DNA from: Roseiarcus sp963749715
GTDB lineage: Bacteria > Pseudomonadota > Alphaproteobacteria > Rhizobiales > Beijerinckiaceae
Assembly: GCA_963749715.1 (NCBI GenBank)
Contig: CAVVNR010000015.1
Span: 262,745-326,744, forward strand
Direction: 5' to 3'
DNA length: 64,000 nt
Shown here piece after piece: positions 1 through 9,122 of the stretch (position 1 is the stretch's first letter; each line of letters begins with the position of its first letter). The notes beneath the pieces were generated by a model, which was not told the origin of the DNA, ran no database searches, and worked only from the letters and a program-made list of their open reading frames with translations. A program made the translations under genes and the position numbers.

Positions 1-72
1 CCTGGCCACGCCTTCGCCGATGCCGCTTGTTCCCCCGGTCACGATCGCGACCTTTCCGTTCAATGCGCCCAT
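1..72 (-). CDS. SDR family oxidoreductase, N-terminal fragment (runs off the window)
   Basis: Reading leftward from an ATG at 72-70 gives 24 residues that begin MGALNGKVAIVTGG and continue TSGIGEGVAR. This is the classic TGxxxGIG dinucleotide-binding start of a short-chain dehydrogenase/reductase. The rest lies beyond the left edge, so substrate and cofactor preference cannot be judged. It lies on the same strand as the FMN reductase gene at 110-643, 37 bases downstream of that gene's stop, so the two may share a transcript. The family call is firm despite the short length. Confidence 0.8.
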   Translation of the reverse strand, partial: MGALNGKVAIVTGGTSGIGEGVAR

Positions 73-109
73 GTCAGCCTCCAACCGCTGTGAATGTCGT
101 CAAGGCCGC

Positions 110-643
110 CTAGCCGGCTTTTGTCGCGGCGATAAGCGCCTCAAGCGATTCGTTAAGTCGCCGCGCGCAGACCGGGTCGGCGAGGATGTCCTCGGCTGTC
201 CCTGTTTTTCCGGTCAGCGAGATCGCCGCGAACGCCTCCGGCATCAGGCGCGCAGCCATCGTGGAAAGGATCTCGCGCAACGACGCCTGCGCGTGGAAGG
301 CGCGGGGCGAAGTATCGATCAGCGCAGTGGGTTTGCCGGCGAAAGCCTCGCTCGCCACCAGCCAATCGAGGGCGTTCTTCAGCGCGCCCGGAAGCCCATG
401 GGCGTATTCGGGGGCGGCGATGATGAGCGCATCGCTCGCGCTGACCAACTCGCGCAGCGTCTCGACCGATTCGGGCTTCGGCCTATCTTCGACGTCGTCA
501 TCGGGATTGAATGGCGGCAGTTTGGCGAGGTCGCGGTAAACGAGCACCTTGACGCCATCAGGGGCAAGTCGCGCCAACGCCTCCAGAGCCGCCGTGTTGG
601 TGGAGGCGCGGCGCAGGCTTCCAGATATGGCGAGCAGTCGCAT
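110..643 (-). CDS. NADPH-dependent FMN reductase family protein
   Basis: A flavodoxin-like reductase of 177 residues, the usual size. The phosphate-binding loop GSLRRASTN lies at residues 8-16, and the second signature APEYAHGLPGALKNALDWL sits near residues 76-94. Members reduce FMN, quinones, azo dyes or metal ions in the cytoplasm with NADPH, and sequence alone does not show which. The start ATG is the first in frame. It follows the DUF29 gene by 73 bases on the same strand and could be the distal gene of a cobS-DUF29 transcript. An EcoRI-like GAATTC lies about 20 bases upstream of the start. Confidence 0.85.
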   Translation of the reverse strand: MRLLAISGSLRRASTNTAALEALARLAPDGVKVLVYRDLAKLPPFNPDDDVEDRPKPESVETLRELVSASDALIIAAPEYAHGLPGALKNALDWLVASEAFAGKPTALIDTSPRAFHAQASLREILSTMAARLMPEAFAAISLTGKTGTAEDILADPVCARRLNESLEALIAATKAG

Positions 644-716
644 GGACCCTTTGCTCGATGTACGAATTCCGCCATCGGGATTCAGCGCGATCCCAAGTCG
701 AACGGACGCGACGCCG

Positions 717-1181
717 CTAACACTCGTCGCCCGGCCGCTCCATGATTTCCGTATAGTCGAATCGACGGTCCGCAGGAAATATCTGTGTCCGCAATCCCGT
801 CTCGCTCGACGCTTCTAGCCGTGCATCCTCGTATGCCGCTTCGAGCGCCTCGTCGAGCCGCGACTTCAACCCTGGATTTTTTCGAAGCTGACGTTGGGCG
901 CGCTTTCGATGTTCAAGGATGGAAAGAGTCCAAGACCGCCTACGCAGTTCGGGCTGACAGTCCCATTTGAGCAGACGGAGCATAAGCAGGCGCAGCGCGC
1001 TCTCAAGCTTGTCATATTGCTCCTCGCCCGCGTCATCGATCTCCTCCGCGATTGCGACGGGGTCAATTTCGGAGAGCCGGCCGGCGCGCAAAAGTTCTGC
1101 CTGGCGCACTGCCCAGGAATGGAGATCCGCCTTTTTCGCGACGAGCGCTGCCGTCTTCTCGCCAGCGGCGTTCCGGCCCAT
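717..1181 (-). CDS. DUF29 domain-containing protein
   Basis: A 154-residue protein with the DUF29 layout: an N-terminal segment with DLHSWAVRQAELLRAGR, an acidic stretch AIAEEIDDAGEEQYDKLES, a basic helix with LLMLRLLKWDCQPE, and a repeat of charged helices. DUF29 proteins are common in cyanobacteria and alphaproteobacteria and their role is not established. The gene starts 22 bases after the cobS stop on the same strand, which implies cotranscription with cobS. In related genomes the gene after cobS is usually cobT, so DUF29 holds the place where cobT would be expected. Confidence 0.8.
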   Translation of the reverse strand: MGRNAAGEKTAALVAKKADLHSWAVRQAELLRAGRLSEIDPVAIAEEIDDAGEEQYDKLESALRLLMLRLLKWDCQPELRRRSWTLSILEHRKRAQRQLRKNPGLKSRLDEALEAAYEDARLEASSETGLRTQIFPADRRFDYTEIMERPGDEC

Positions 1182-1203
1182 TCTATTCGCCTCCCTTGCG
1201 CAC

Positions 1204-2208
1204 TCAGCTCAGGGCGACGTTGAGCGCGCTCTCCGGCAATTCCTGCCCGAAGCAGCGTTGGTAGAACTCGGCGACCAGGGTCCGCTCGAGCTCATCGCAC
1301 TTGTTGAGGAAGGTCAGGCGGAACGCGAAGCCGATGTCCTTGAAGATCTCGGCGTTCTCCGCCCAGGTGATGACGGTTCGCGGGCTCATCACGGTCGAGA
1401 GATCGCCGTTGACGAAAGCGTTGCGCGTCAAATCCGCCACCCGCACCATCTTGTTGACGACGTCGCGTCCCTCCTTGCGCGCCCGGTGCGCGGGCGACTT
1501 GGCGAGCACGATGTCGACTTCCTTGTCGTGCGGCAGGTAATTGAGCGTGGCGACGATCGACCAGCGGTCCATCTGGCCCTGGTTGATCTGCTGGGTGCCG
1601 TGGTAGAGGCCCGACGTGTCCCCGAGGCCGACCGTATTGGCGGTAGCGAACAGGCGGAAGGCGGGATGGGGACGAATGACGCGGCGCTGATCGAGCAGCG
1701 TCAGGCGGCCCGAAACCTCCAGCACTCGCTGGATGACGAACATCACATCCGGACGGCCCGCGTCATATTCGTCGAAGCACAGGGCGATATTGTTCTGGAT
1801 CGCCCACGGCAGCATTCCATCGCGGAACTCGGTCACCTGCTTGCCGTCCTTGAGCACGATTGCGTCCTTGCCGACCAGATCGATGCGCGAGACGTGGCTG
1901 TCGAGGTTGATGCGCACGCACGGCCAGTTGAGGCGGGCGGCCGTCTGCTCGATGTGAGTCGACTTGCCGGTGCCGTGATAACCGGTGATCATCACCCGGC
2001 GGTTGTAGGCGAAGCCGGCCAGGATCGCGAGAGTCGTATCGCGGTCGAACAAATAGTCGGGATCGAGATCAGGGACGTGCTCTTCGGCGTGCGAATAAGC
2101 CGGCGCCTCCATGTCGGAATCGATGCCGAAAAGCTTGCGCACCGATACCCGCGTGTCGGGCAGACCGGGCGCAGGCTCTGATCCCACCAGGGTCTGTATC
2201 GAATTCAT
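1204..2208 (-). CDS. cobS: Cobaltochelatase AAA+ subunit CobS
   Basis: CobS forms the MoxR-type AAA+ ring that, with CobT and CobN, inserts cobalt into hydrogenobyrinic acid a,c-diamide in aerobic cobalamin synthesis. The 334-residue product has the family length. Walker A is GYHGTGKS (residues 76-83) and Walker B ALCFDEYD (142-149). The sensor segment around ATANTVGLGDTSG and the motif GTQQINQGQMDRWS are typical of CobS. The start MNSIQTLVG is the usual family start. Upstream on the same strand is a J-domain protein, the standard Rhizobiales neighbour. cobT and cobN are not in this window; cobU lies 16 kb away. Confidence 0.95.
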   Translation of the reverse strand: MNSIQTLVGSEPAPGLPDTRVSVRKLFGIDSDMEAPAYSHAEEHVPDLDPDYLFDRDTTLAILAGFAYNRRVMITGYHGTGKSTHIEQTAARLNWPCVRINLDSHVSRIDLVGKDAIVLKDGKQVTEFRDGMLPWAIQNNIALCFDEYDAGRPDVMFVIQRVLEVSGRLTLLDQRRVIRPHPAFRLFATANTVGLGDTSGLYHGTQQINQGQMDRWSIVATLNYLPHDKEVDIVLAKSPAHRARKEGRDVVNKMVRVADLTRNAFVNGDLSTVMSPRTVITWAENAEIFKDIGFAFRLTFLNKCDELERTLVAEFYQRCFGQELPESALNVALS

Positions 2209-2367
2209 TGGTCCTCCACGCTCTCCCGCGCGCGGAAAAGAGCGTCATTCTCTTACTCGAATTCCAGGCGCGCGCAAAAGCGAGCCCTCGCGTCGGACAC
2301 TGCCCGGCGCTATCATCCCTTGAGCATCGTCGTCGATCGGCAAACCGATTTCCGCGGGCGAGCCCGG

Positions 2368-2964
2368 TCAGACGAGCTTGTTGGCGCGCAGGTAATTGTA
2401 GGCCTGAATGATTTCGCGCAACTTGTCTTCCGACGAACGATCGCCGCCATTGGCGTCCGGATGATGGCGTTTCACCAGGTCCTTATACCGCGCCTTGATC
2501 TTCGCCTGGGTGGCGTCGCCGTCGAGCTCGAGGGTCATCAAAGCCTTGATCGCCAAGGCGTTGTATCTCGGCGGCGGCTCATGCTGTGGCGCTTTGCCGC
2601 GCGCTCCCCGCCGCCGCGCCGCGCGCGCCTCGGCAAAGACGGATTCGTCCACCTGGCGACCGGGCGCGGCGGCGCGGGGTCCAAGCTTCCAGGTTGGCCG
2701 GTGGCCGACCGCGTCGGCTTGGCGAAACTTCGCCATCGAGGCGTCGTCCATGCCGCGGAAGTAATCGTAGGAGGCGTTATATTCCCGCACATGATCGCGG
2801 CAGAAACTGAAGTACTCGCCTTCGCGCTCGCGGCCCTTGGGCGCGCGGAACACCCCCTCCGCCGCGCAGCCGGGAAAAGAGCACGGAGTGCTCTGCGCCC
2901 TTTCCGGCTGGCGCTCGACCGGCTTAACCCGGATACGGTCGAACAGACGGGAATTTAAATCCAT
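2368..2964 (-). CDS. J domain-containing protein (DnaJ-like, cobS-associated)
   Basis: The C-terminal 60 residues form a J domain with the HPD motif in VKRHHPDANGGD, which stimulates Hsp70 ATPase. The N-terminal half carries a cysteine pair in CSFPGCAAEG and a later FCRDHVREYN, which suggests a small metal-binding module. I chose the start at MDLNSRLFD because this is the conserved N-terminus of the family and an AAAGG lies 8 bases upstream; the frame stays open 37 codons further. It sits 159 bases upstream of cobS and diverges from bolA, the arrangement seen in many Rhizobiales. Whether it serves chelatase assembly is not known. Confidence 0.9.
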   Translation of the reverse strand: MDLNSRLFDRIRVKPVERQPERAQSTPCSFPGCAAEGVFRAPKGREREGEYFSFCRDHVREYNASYDYFRGMDDASMAKFRQADAVGHRPTWKLGPRAAAPGRQVDESVFAEARAARRRGARGKAPQHEPPPRYNALAIKALMTLELDGDATQAKIKARYKDLVKRHHPDANGGDRSSEDKLREIIQAYNYLRANKLV

Positions 2965-3110
2965 GCCATGACCTTTATGACCGCCGACGCCATCGGGCAA
3001 GCCCCAAACGATCCGCGCCGGCGGCAGCCCTGCAGACCGGCGGCGCAGCGTCTTCAAGCCGCTCTTTTGCAACATGTGGGGTCACGATCGGCTTAACGGG
3101 AGCGCGCCTT

Positions 3111-3380
3111 GTGATCATGCAGCAAAGAATTGTCGCCCGATTGACGGAGGGGCTCGATCCGACCGCCCTCGACGTCGTCGATGAATCGGACCGTCATGCG
3201 GGACACGCGGGAGCGCGTTCGGGAGGGGGCACGCATTATCGCGTCCGGATCGTGTCGGCGCGGTTCGATCGCCGAAGCCGGGTCGAGCGGCATCGCCTGG
3301 TCTATGACCTTCTGACCGCGGAATTCGCCGACGGTCTGCACGCGCTCGCGCTCGTCGCCAAGGCGCCAGGGGAGCCATGA
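3111..3380 (+). CDS. bolA: BolA family protein
   Basis: An 89-residue protein with the BolA fold signature: an N-terminal helix with IVARLTEGLDPTAL, then GGGTHYRVRIVS and the helix RHRLVYDLLTAEF, followed by HALALVAKAP. BolA proteins act with monothiol glutaredoxins in iron-sulfur cluster handling. The start is GTG 3111 (8 bases after a GGGAG) or ATG 3117; both are in the same frame. Its stop overlaps the ATG of the next gene as ATGA, which suggests translational coupling. It diverges from the J-domain gene with about 145 bases between starts. Confidence 0.9.
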   Translation: MIMQQRIVARLTEGLDPTALDVVDESDRHAGHAGARSGGGTHYRVRIVSARFDRRSRVERHRLVYDLLTAEFADGLHALALVAKAPGEP

Positions 3381-3956
3381 GCGACGACTGCCGCTCCGAA
3401 TTCATTTGGGCCGTACGCATTCAGCCTAACGCCCGCCGAAGCCGAAACCGCCGCTGCCAAATTCGGACTGCGCATGGCGCTCAAGGGCGGATTGCTTGGC
3501 CGTCATCTGGCGCCGCTGACCGCCTTCGCCCTGATCATGGCGTTTGCTGCGGCGCTCGCGCTCACCGGTCTGATCAGCCGGCGCGCCGGCGAGGCCACTC
3601 TCATCCTCGCCGCGGCGGCTTTCATGATCCAACGCCTCGCGAACCACTGGCGCATCCGCGGCGCGCGGCGAGACGGCCGCGAGGCGATCGCGCGGCTTCG
3701 ATCCGCAGGCGCTCTGACCGCGACGTTCGGGAACGACGAGCTGTCGCTAGACGTCGACGGGCGCGTTGAGCAGCTCCGCTACGCGGACTGCGAAGAGGCC
3801 GAGGACGCCGGCGGTCTCATCTACGTATGGCGGCCCGACGGCGCCCCGATCGTCGTGCCGACGCGAGCGCTCGCGGACGGCGAGGAGGCGGCGCGCGTCA
3901 TGTCCCGCCTCTCGGACCGGATCGGAACGATGGGGAGCGCGAACCGCGCTCGGTGA
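3377..3956 (+). CDS. Conserved membrane protein, YcxB-like (one-base frameshift near the start)
   Basis: The product would be a 192-residue membrane protein: a cytoplasmic N-terminus with PYAFSLTPAEAE, two membrane segments around residues 55-95 (LTAFALIMAFAAALALTGL and EATLILAAAAFMIQ), then a soluble beta-rich tail with YADCEEAEDAGG and WRPDGAPIVVPTRAL, as in YcxB-like proteins. The ATG at 3377 overlaps the bolA stop as ATGA, but this frame is lost after SDDCRSE. Removing one T from GAATTC at 3398-3403 joins it to the downstream frame, which otherwise has no start before ATG 3474. The protein family assignment is tentative and its function unknown. Confidence 0.6.
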
Positions 3957-3963
3957 GGCGGCG

Positions 3964-5407
3964 CTATTGCGCCGCCGGAGGGGCGGCAGGCGACGGCGCC
4001 GTCTTCGGCGAATCGGTCCCGTCGGGCGTCGAATTCTTCGAGGTTCGGCCTCGCGGGCGGCGTCGGCGGCGTGCGCAGCGATGCGAGACGTTCCGGCTTT
4101 TCGGCGGGAGAAAGGGTTTCGTCGCGGCGCGGGGGCGACGGGGCGCCGGCCGGCGCCGTCTCATCGGGCGCGCTGGCGTCGACCGCCGGCGGCGCGGGCT
4201 CCTGGCCGCCCAGATGCAACCACTTCTTGACGCTCTGCGCGCCGCCGCTCAACCCGCCAAGAACGCCGCCTGCCGGCTGGCTCGGCGCCGAGGCGAGCGC
4301 AACCGCCGCCATTGATGGCTGAGTTGGCGTGGTCGTCTCGGCGGCCGAGGCGTCGACCGGCGGCGTCGCGGCGCTCGCGACGCGACGCTTGGCGTCGGCC
4401 GCGGCGATCTTGACCGCAGCCGATGCGGGTCTGGGATCCTCGAGGACGATCTCCTGCGGTCCGGTCGCCAGCGCGTCAGGGTCGCTCTCGTCCTTGTAAC
4501 CGACGAACGCCGGGTTCTGGCCGCCGTCGGCGTAGACGAGGCGGATCGGCTTGACGCCGGACGCGACCAGTTCGGCGGCCTTGGCCTCGTCCTTGTCGGC
4601 TTTCTCCGCGACCAGCGCTTCGACGTTTTCGTCGCGCTTGAGCTCCGGACACGGCTGGGTCGCTGAAACCTCGCCAGTCGCGGCCGCGTCGAACACGTAG
4701 CGCTTGCCGCAGACCATGACCGAGGGTTCAGCCTTGGTGACCTCGAAATGGTCCGAGCCGTTCTTGAGGTCCTTCCAAAAGCCGATGTTGGGATCGAGCC
4801 GGAATTTGGCGATATTCTCCGCCGTCATGTGGAACGGATAGGACTGCAGCTGGATTTCGCGCTGTCCGCCGGCGAACGATTCGCGGGCGATCGCGTAGAT
4901 ATCGGCGACCTGCTCGTCGGTCATCGAGAAGCAACCGGCCGACGAGCAGACGCCATGCACCATGACATTGCCGCCGGTGCGGCCGTAGGCCCGATCGTAG
5001 GCGTTGGGATAGCCGACGTTGAACGACAGATAGTAATGGGAATTGGGGTTCATCTGCCCGGGCGCGATCGTATAGAAACCCTCGGGGACCTGCATGTCGC
5101 CTTCGCGCTTCTTCGGACCGAGCTGTCCGGACCATCGGCACATCGGATAGGTCTTGAGCAGCGCGTACTCGCCGCTCGACTTCATCTTCCAGATTTCGAG
5201 CTCGGCTTCCTTCTTGTAAGTGCGGATGATTGTCGGCGACGACGGCGTGGTGTCGAGCTTGGCCATCTCGGCGAGCGTGGCGGTGGAAATCGGCTGCTGA
5301 GACCGTCCAGGCCCCTGATCGAGATAGGAATTGTCGCAAGCAGCGATCAAGGCGCACGCCGCGACGGTCAGACCAACGGCGGCCCCGCGCCGGATGATGG
5401 AATTCAT
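3964..5407 (-). CDS. Murein L,D-transpeptidase, YafK-like lipoprotein (frameshift in the C-terminal tail)
   Basis: The start at 5407 has a GGGGAG site just upstream and gives a lipoprotein signal with lipobox LIAAC (Cys 25). The catalytic segment is VMVHG followed by SSAGCFSM, the HG...S-x-GC pattern of YkuD/YafK L,D-transpeptidases, with Cys as nucleophile. These enzymes make 3-3 crosslinks or trim Braun-type attachments in peptidoglycan. A long Ala/Pro-rich tail follows. As printed the frame runs to 3821, overlapping the convergent gene by 136 bases. Removing one T at GAATTC 4031-4036 gives a Pro/Ala tail ending in APPAAQ and a TAG at 3964, just clear of that gene. I use the corrected end. 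Confidence 0.8.
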
Positions 5408-5577
5408 CGATCTCCCCGAATTCGACCCAACTCTAGCCGCGCGGGCGCCAAAAGTCCACGCCGCGAATTGAAACGCCCGCACCCTTACCGGCCCGTTAAC
5501 GGGATATCCTCGCCTCCGATATTGTGGCTGAAAATCAAAGCAATGGGGCTTAATTGGGGCGCGGTCTGCTGCGCCGA

Positions 5578-6049
5578 TCACCAGCGGCCGGACAACGGCG
5601 CCGAATTCGAAGATCTCGGCGAGCCGCGCCCGAGTGGCCGCGGTCGTCCCTTCCGGCAGCGCCGAGCGCGAGAAAAAGCGCGCCTCCTTGATTTCCCAAT
5701 CGGGCGCCCGCTCGCCGAGCACCCGGAACGTCCTGACGAGGTATACGGCCACGTGGTCGCGCCGCGACGATTGGGTGTTGAGGAACAGCCCGTGCAACAG
5801 CGGCGGCCCCTCGATTGTCACCATCGCCTCTTCCTCGAGTTCGCGCGCCAGCGCTTCGACGGAGGTCTCGCCGGGCTCGACGCCGCCGCCGGGGAAATGC
5901 CAGCCGGAGACGTAGCCGTGCCTGACCAGCAAGACCCGTTGGTCGGCGTCGGCCACGACGGCCCTGACCCCGAGCGTCATCGGCCGCGCGAGGAGAAAGC
6001 TCCAGTGCAGCAGGCGCAGCTTCAGCTTCTCTCGAATCGGCGCGGCCAT
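5578..6049 (-). CDS. Nudix hydrolase (stop lost by a one-base insertion)
   Basis: A Nudix box is present: GGGVEPGETSVEALARELEE, matching Gx5Ex7REUxEE except that the usual REU appears as REL. The N-terminal helix MAAPIREKLKLRLLHW followed by RPMTLGVRAVV is typical of a family of about 155 residues in alphaproteobacteria; the substrate is unknown. As printed the reading frame has no stop and runs straight into the L,D-transpeptidase gene. Deleting one T from GAATTC at 5603-5608 restores the ending ESAPLSGRW and a TGA at 5578, which matches how such proteins usually end. The fusion is therefore probably artificial. Confidence 0.75.
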
Positions 6050-6164
6050 GACTCGCGGGTGCTCCGGCCCAGGGCCAACGCCCGGGTTGTGTTTCCGTTC
6101 AAGCAATCTTATTGCCGCCCGGTCAATGACGGCGTCCCGGCGGCCGCCCGAGGGTGGTTAGGGA

Positions 6165-7070
6165 ATGAGCTTTACCATCGCCCACATCACCGACCCGCAC
6201 CTGAGCCCGGCGCCCATGCCAGGCTTCGCCGATTTGCGGCTCAAGCGCGTCATGGGGTTCATCAACTGGAAGCGCGGACGGCGGCGGCGCAACGACATGG
6301 AGATGCTCGTGCGCCTGGTCGCGGATTTGCGCGCCCAGCGCCCAGACCATGTCGCGGTCACGGGAGATCTCGTCAACATCGGCATGCCGGCGGAGTTCCG
6401 CCGCGCGGCGCTATGGATGAGGACGCTCGGCGAGCCTGCCGACGTGAGCTTCGTTCCCGGCAATCACGACGCTTATGTCCGCGCGTCGATGCCGCTGCTC
6501 GAGGCCACGTTTGCAGCCTGGACCGCTGGCGACGCGCCGCGAGGCGAGGCGGCCTACCCTTATCTCCGCGTTCGCCGGGAGATCGCGATTATTGGCCTGA
6601 CCTCGGCGGTGCCGACCGGCCCGCTGCTGGCGACCGGGCGGCTCGGCAGGCGGCAGCTCGAGGCGTTCGCCGAACTGCTCGATGAGACCGGAGCCAAGGG
6701 CCTAGCGAGGGTCGTGCTCATACACCACCCGCCGGTCGTCGGAGCGACGCCGCCGCTGCGCGGCCTCTCGGACGCGGTTGAGTTCGAGCGCATCGTGCGC
6801 GATCGCGGCGCTGAGGCGATCCTGCACGGCCACACCCATCAGCAGGCGGTCCGCTCGCTAGCATCGCGCGCCGCGCGCACCATCGGAGGAGCGGTTCCGG
6901 TCCTCGGCGCGCCCTCCGCGGCCGCCGCCGCCCGCGATCCGCGCTATCGCGCCGCCTATCACCTCGTCCGGTTCGAGCGCGACGGCGAGCGCTGGCGGGT
7001 GAGCGCCCGCGCTCGGGGGCTCGCAACCGAGAGCGCGGCGATCGGCGAACGGGAGGCGCTAAGGGTCTAG
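6165..7070 (+). CDS. Calcineurin-like metallophosphoesterase (3',5'-cAMP phosphodiesterase CpdA type)
   Basis: A 301-residue enzyme with all the dinuclear metal motifs in order: ITDPHL (residues 7-12), VAVTGDLVNIG, VPGNHD, VLIHHPP and HGHTHQ. This is the GD..GNH(D/E)..H..GHxH set of the superfamily. The overall layout resembles CpdA-type cyclic nucleotide phosphodiesterases, but phospholipid or other phosphodiesters are possible. It starts at ATG 6165 and is divergent from the Nudix gene with about 115 bases between starts. A gap of about 260 bases follows, 7071-7327, in which I see no gene. Confidence 0.85.
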   Translation: MSFTIAHITDPHLSPAPMPGFADLRLKRVMGFINWKRGRRRRNDMEMLVRLVADLRAQRPDHVAVTGDLVNIGMPAEFRRAALWMRTLGEPADVSFVPGNHDAYVRASMPLLEATFAAWTAGDAPRGEAAYPYLRVRREIAIIGLTSAVPTGPLLATGRLGRRQLEAFAELLDETGAKGLARVVLIHHPPVVGATPPLRGLSDAVEFERIVRDRGAEAILHGHTHQQAVRSLASRAARTIGGAVPVLGAPSAAAAARDPRYRAAYHLVRFERDGERWRVSARARGLATESAAIGEREALRV

Positions 7071-7327
7071 GCTAACTAACCCCGGGACCAAGGCAGGCCT
7101 GGGCCGGCGAAAAATCCTACGAGAGCAGCATGGCGACTGAGTTCGACTTCATCGCCAGCGACGTGAAGAGCGGCGTGATCCAAACTCGGGCTCTTTAGAT
7201 TATGGAGGAAAACCCAGCGGCGACCACCAAAATGATCTTGGATTTCCTGACAAAATAGCGGCAGGCTATCGAGCGGCCCGCTCAAATCGATCAAGCGCCG
7301 CTTTTTCCGCCGAGGGGGAGACATCTC

Positions 7328-7910
7328 GTGTCCGAAGCCAGCGATTCCGCGGTCGAAGCCAAAGAAAAGAGTCAGGCGGTCGCTCTGGTGATCGCGGTTC
7401 TTGCGCTCTTGCTCGCTCTGGCCGAAGCCGGGGCAAAAAATGCCCAGCACCTGTCGACGGAGAAGAACATCGAGTTCGTCTGATCTGTTCAATTTCTATC
7501 AGGCCAAGAGAATTCGCTCGACTGTCGTAGAGACGGCTGCGTCGATGCTCGAGGCGCAAAAGACCGCCGTCAGCGATCCCAACGCGCAAGCGGCGTTCGA
7601 GAAACAGATCGGGGACTTCAAGGCGACGATCGCGCGCTTCGAAAAGGACCCCAAAACTCCGCAAGACAGCCTGGATGCGATCCAGGATCGAGCCAAAGAG
7701 GCCTCGGAAAGCCGGGAATTGGCCAATCGCCGGCTCGGACACTACGAGCTCGGAAGCGGCCTGACCCAGATCGCGATCGTATTGGCCTCCGCCGCGATCA
7801 TCACCGGGATAACCGCCCTTGTCTGGCTTAGCGTCGGATTGGGCGCCATCGGCGCCGCGCTGATCGCTTTCGGATTTCTGGCCCCTACCGTGTTGACGTT
7901 CATCGGCTAG
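7328..7910 (+). CDS. DUF4337 family protein (one-base frameshift)
   Basis: GTG at 7328 follows a GGGGGAG by 9 bases and opens a frame with a first membrane helix (VALVIAVLALLLALA), then NAQHLSTEKNIE and a premature TGA. Deleting one T from GAGTTC at 7472-7477 continues as SSDLFNFYQAKRIR, a hallmark of DUF4337, through a coiled-coil segment and two C-terminal membrane helices (IAIVLASAAIITGITAL and IGAALIAFGFLAPTVLTFI). The corrected product is 193 residues, the family length. The function of DUF4337 is unknown. The second fragment by itself has no credible start signal. Confidence 0.75.
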
Positions 7911-7989
7911 AACGGACCCAAATCGCGAGAATCGCCCGCCGCCGCTTCGTTTTGCCCGCGAAGGACGTGACCGTCCAAAAGAGCACGCC

Positions 7990-8280
7990 TCACGGCAGCG
8001 AATGGACGATGACAGGACCCGCGGTCGCGCTCGCCGGGCTCGCCACCAGCGGGCCGAGATTCTCCTCGATAAAGGCGAGCGCGCGTCGGTTGGACTCCTG
8101 CGCTTCGGCGACGGTATTGAAGACGCTGATTGCGGTCACCGTGTCGTCTGGCGCGTAGACGACATAGTAACCCATGAAGCCTGACACGTCGCTGATGATG
8201 GAGATCGCCTCCTTGATCTTCTCGGCGAGCGCGTCGGCCGAGCCCGGCTTGGCCTTGAACTGGCGAATTGCGGCATACAT
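7990..8280 (-). CDS. Small dabb-like (ABM fold) protein
   Basis: A 96-residue protein beginning MYAAIRQFKAKPGS, with the ferredoxin-like pattern of antibiotic-biosynthesis-monooxygenase/dabb proteins: a first strand, a helix with ADALAEKIKEA, a strand around GYYVVYAPDDTV, and a second helix AEAQESNRRALAFIEE. The start at 8280 is marked by a strong GGGGAGGA about 8 bases upstream; an upstream in-frame extension has no ribosome site. Such proteins act as dimeric small oxygenases or binding proteins; no catalytic residues let me choose. It stands alone between convergent and codirectional neighbours. Confidence 0.7.
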   Translation of the reverse strand: MYAAIRQFKAKPGSADALAEKIKEAISIISDVSGFMGYYVVYAPDDTVTAISVFNTVAEAQESNRRALAFIEENLGPLVASPASATAGPVIVHSLP

Positions 8281-8412
8281 GGCGTCCTCCCCTTGGGCCG
8301 AGCGGGGCGCCTGGTCTCGACGCCCGCAACAGCGCCGAACGAGAACTCGCCGCAACACGCCGCGTCAAGCCCGAGTTGAGCCATGCCGACTTCGTTCGAA
8401 TGTCCGGTCAGG

Positions 8413-9030
8413 CTAGGCTGATTTCTTTTGCCTGGTTCGGCCTTTTCCGCCGCGACCCTGATTGGCGATGCGTCCGAGCGCGCGTTTGATGGACGCTTCG
8501 TCGATAGTTTCCGGATCGTAGTCGCCCAGCCACTCCTTGGTCTCCGCATGGTCCGGATGATCGGAATCGGCCAACGCGTCGAGCTTGTCATAGAAGCCCG
8601 GAATTCCGCCGCAATCCTCGGGCGGGGCGTTGCGCTCGCCCCCGACATATCGAGGATAGGCGCAATCCGGCTCGCCCACGCGAATATTGGAGACGGTGAG
8701 GCGATGCTCCCAGCTGTCGCCAAAGTCGTAAATGTAATTGATCTTCGTCCCGCGCGGCCCGAGCAGGTCCATCAGTTGGACCTTGCCGGCGTCGACGAGC
8801 GGCTCCTCGCCCCAGTCCGCGCCGGACGGCCGGCCGTAGCGGCGCTTGCCGATGGAAAACTCCCAGAGATGGTAGTTCTCCCATCCAAGCGCCGCCTGGA
8901 TCACATCGTGCAAGGTTTTGAGGGAGATGGAGGTCGGAACCTCGACCTCGCGCCAGATGGGCGGGTCGGTATCCGAGAGTTCGATCCGAACGGTGGCGAT
9001 CTGATCGGCGCTGATGCTCATGCCAGCCAT
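8413..9030 (-). CDS. Plasmid pRiA4b ORF-3 family protein
   Basis: A 205-residue member of the pRiA4b ORF-3 family. It shows the characteristic start VRIELSDTDPPIWREVEVP, the helix LKTLHDVIQAALGWENYHLWEF, the segment INYIYDFGDSWEH, and the acidic end PEDCGGIPGFYD. These proteins are widespread on plasmids and chromosomes and their biochemical role is unknown. A start at MAGMS or the inner MSISADQ is possible. A lysine/arginine tail (GRGGKGRTRQKKSA) ends the protein. No mobile gene is adjacent, so nothing in the context suggests recent transfer. Confidence 0.85.
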   Translation of the reverse strand: MAGMSISADQIATVRIELSDTDPPIWREVEVPTSISLKTLHDVIQAALGWENYHLWEFSIGKRRYGRPSGADWGEEPLVDAGKVQLMDLLGPRGTKINYIYDFGDSWEHRLTVSNIRVGEPDCAYPRYVGGERNAPPEDCGGIPGFYDKLDALADSDHPDHAETKEWLGDYDPETIDEASIKRALGRIANQGRGGKGRTRQKKSA

Positions 9031-9122
9031 TATAGACCGCGGCGGCTCTATTTCCGGGGCTTAGCGCCATCGCCCGGAGCTTTCCACAGGATTCGGGTCT
9101 CGGCCCCGGAGCGCCGGGTCGC

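Noticed and set aside
3821..3963. C-terminal extension of the L,D-transpeptidase overlapping the convergent membrane protein gene
   Set aside because: The extension is arginine-rich and antisense to a real gene. A one-T correction at 4031-4036 gives a stop at 3964 and a typical Pro/Ala tail.
4748..6685. 645-codon open frame on the plus strand
   Set aside because: It is antisense to the transpeptidase and Nudix genes, has no ribosome site and no protein-like motifs; high GC keeps such frames open.
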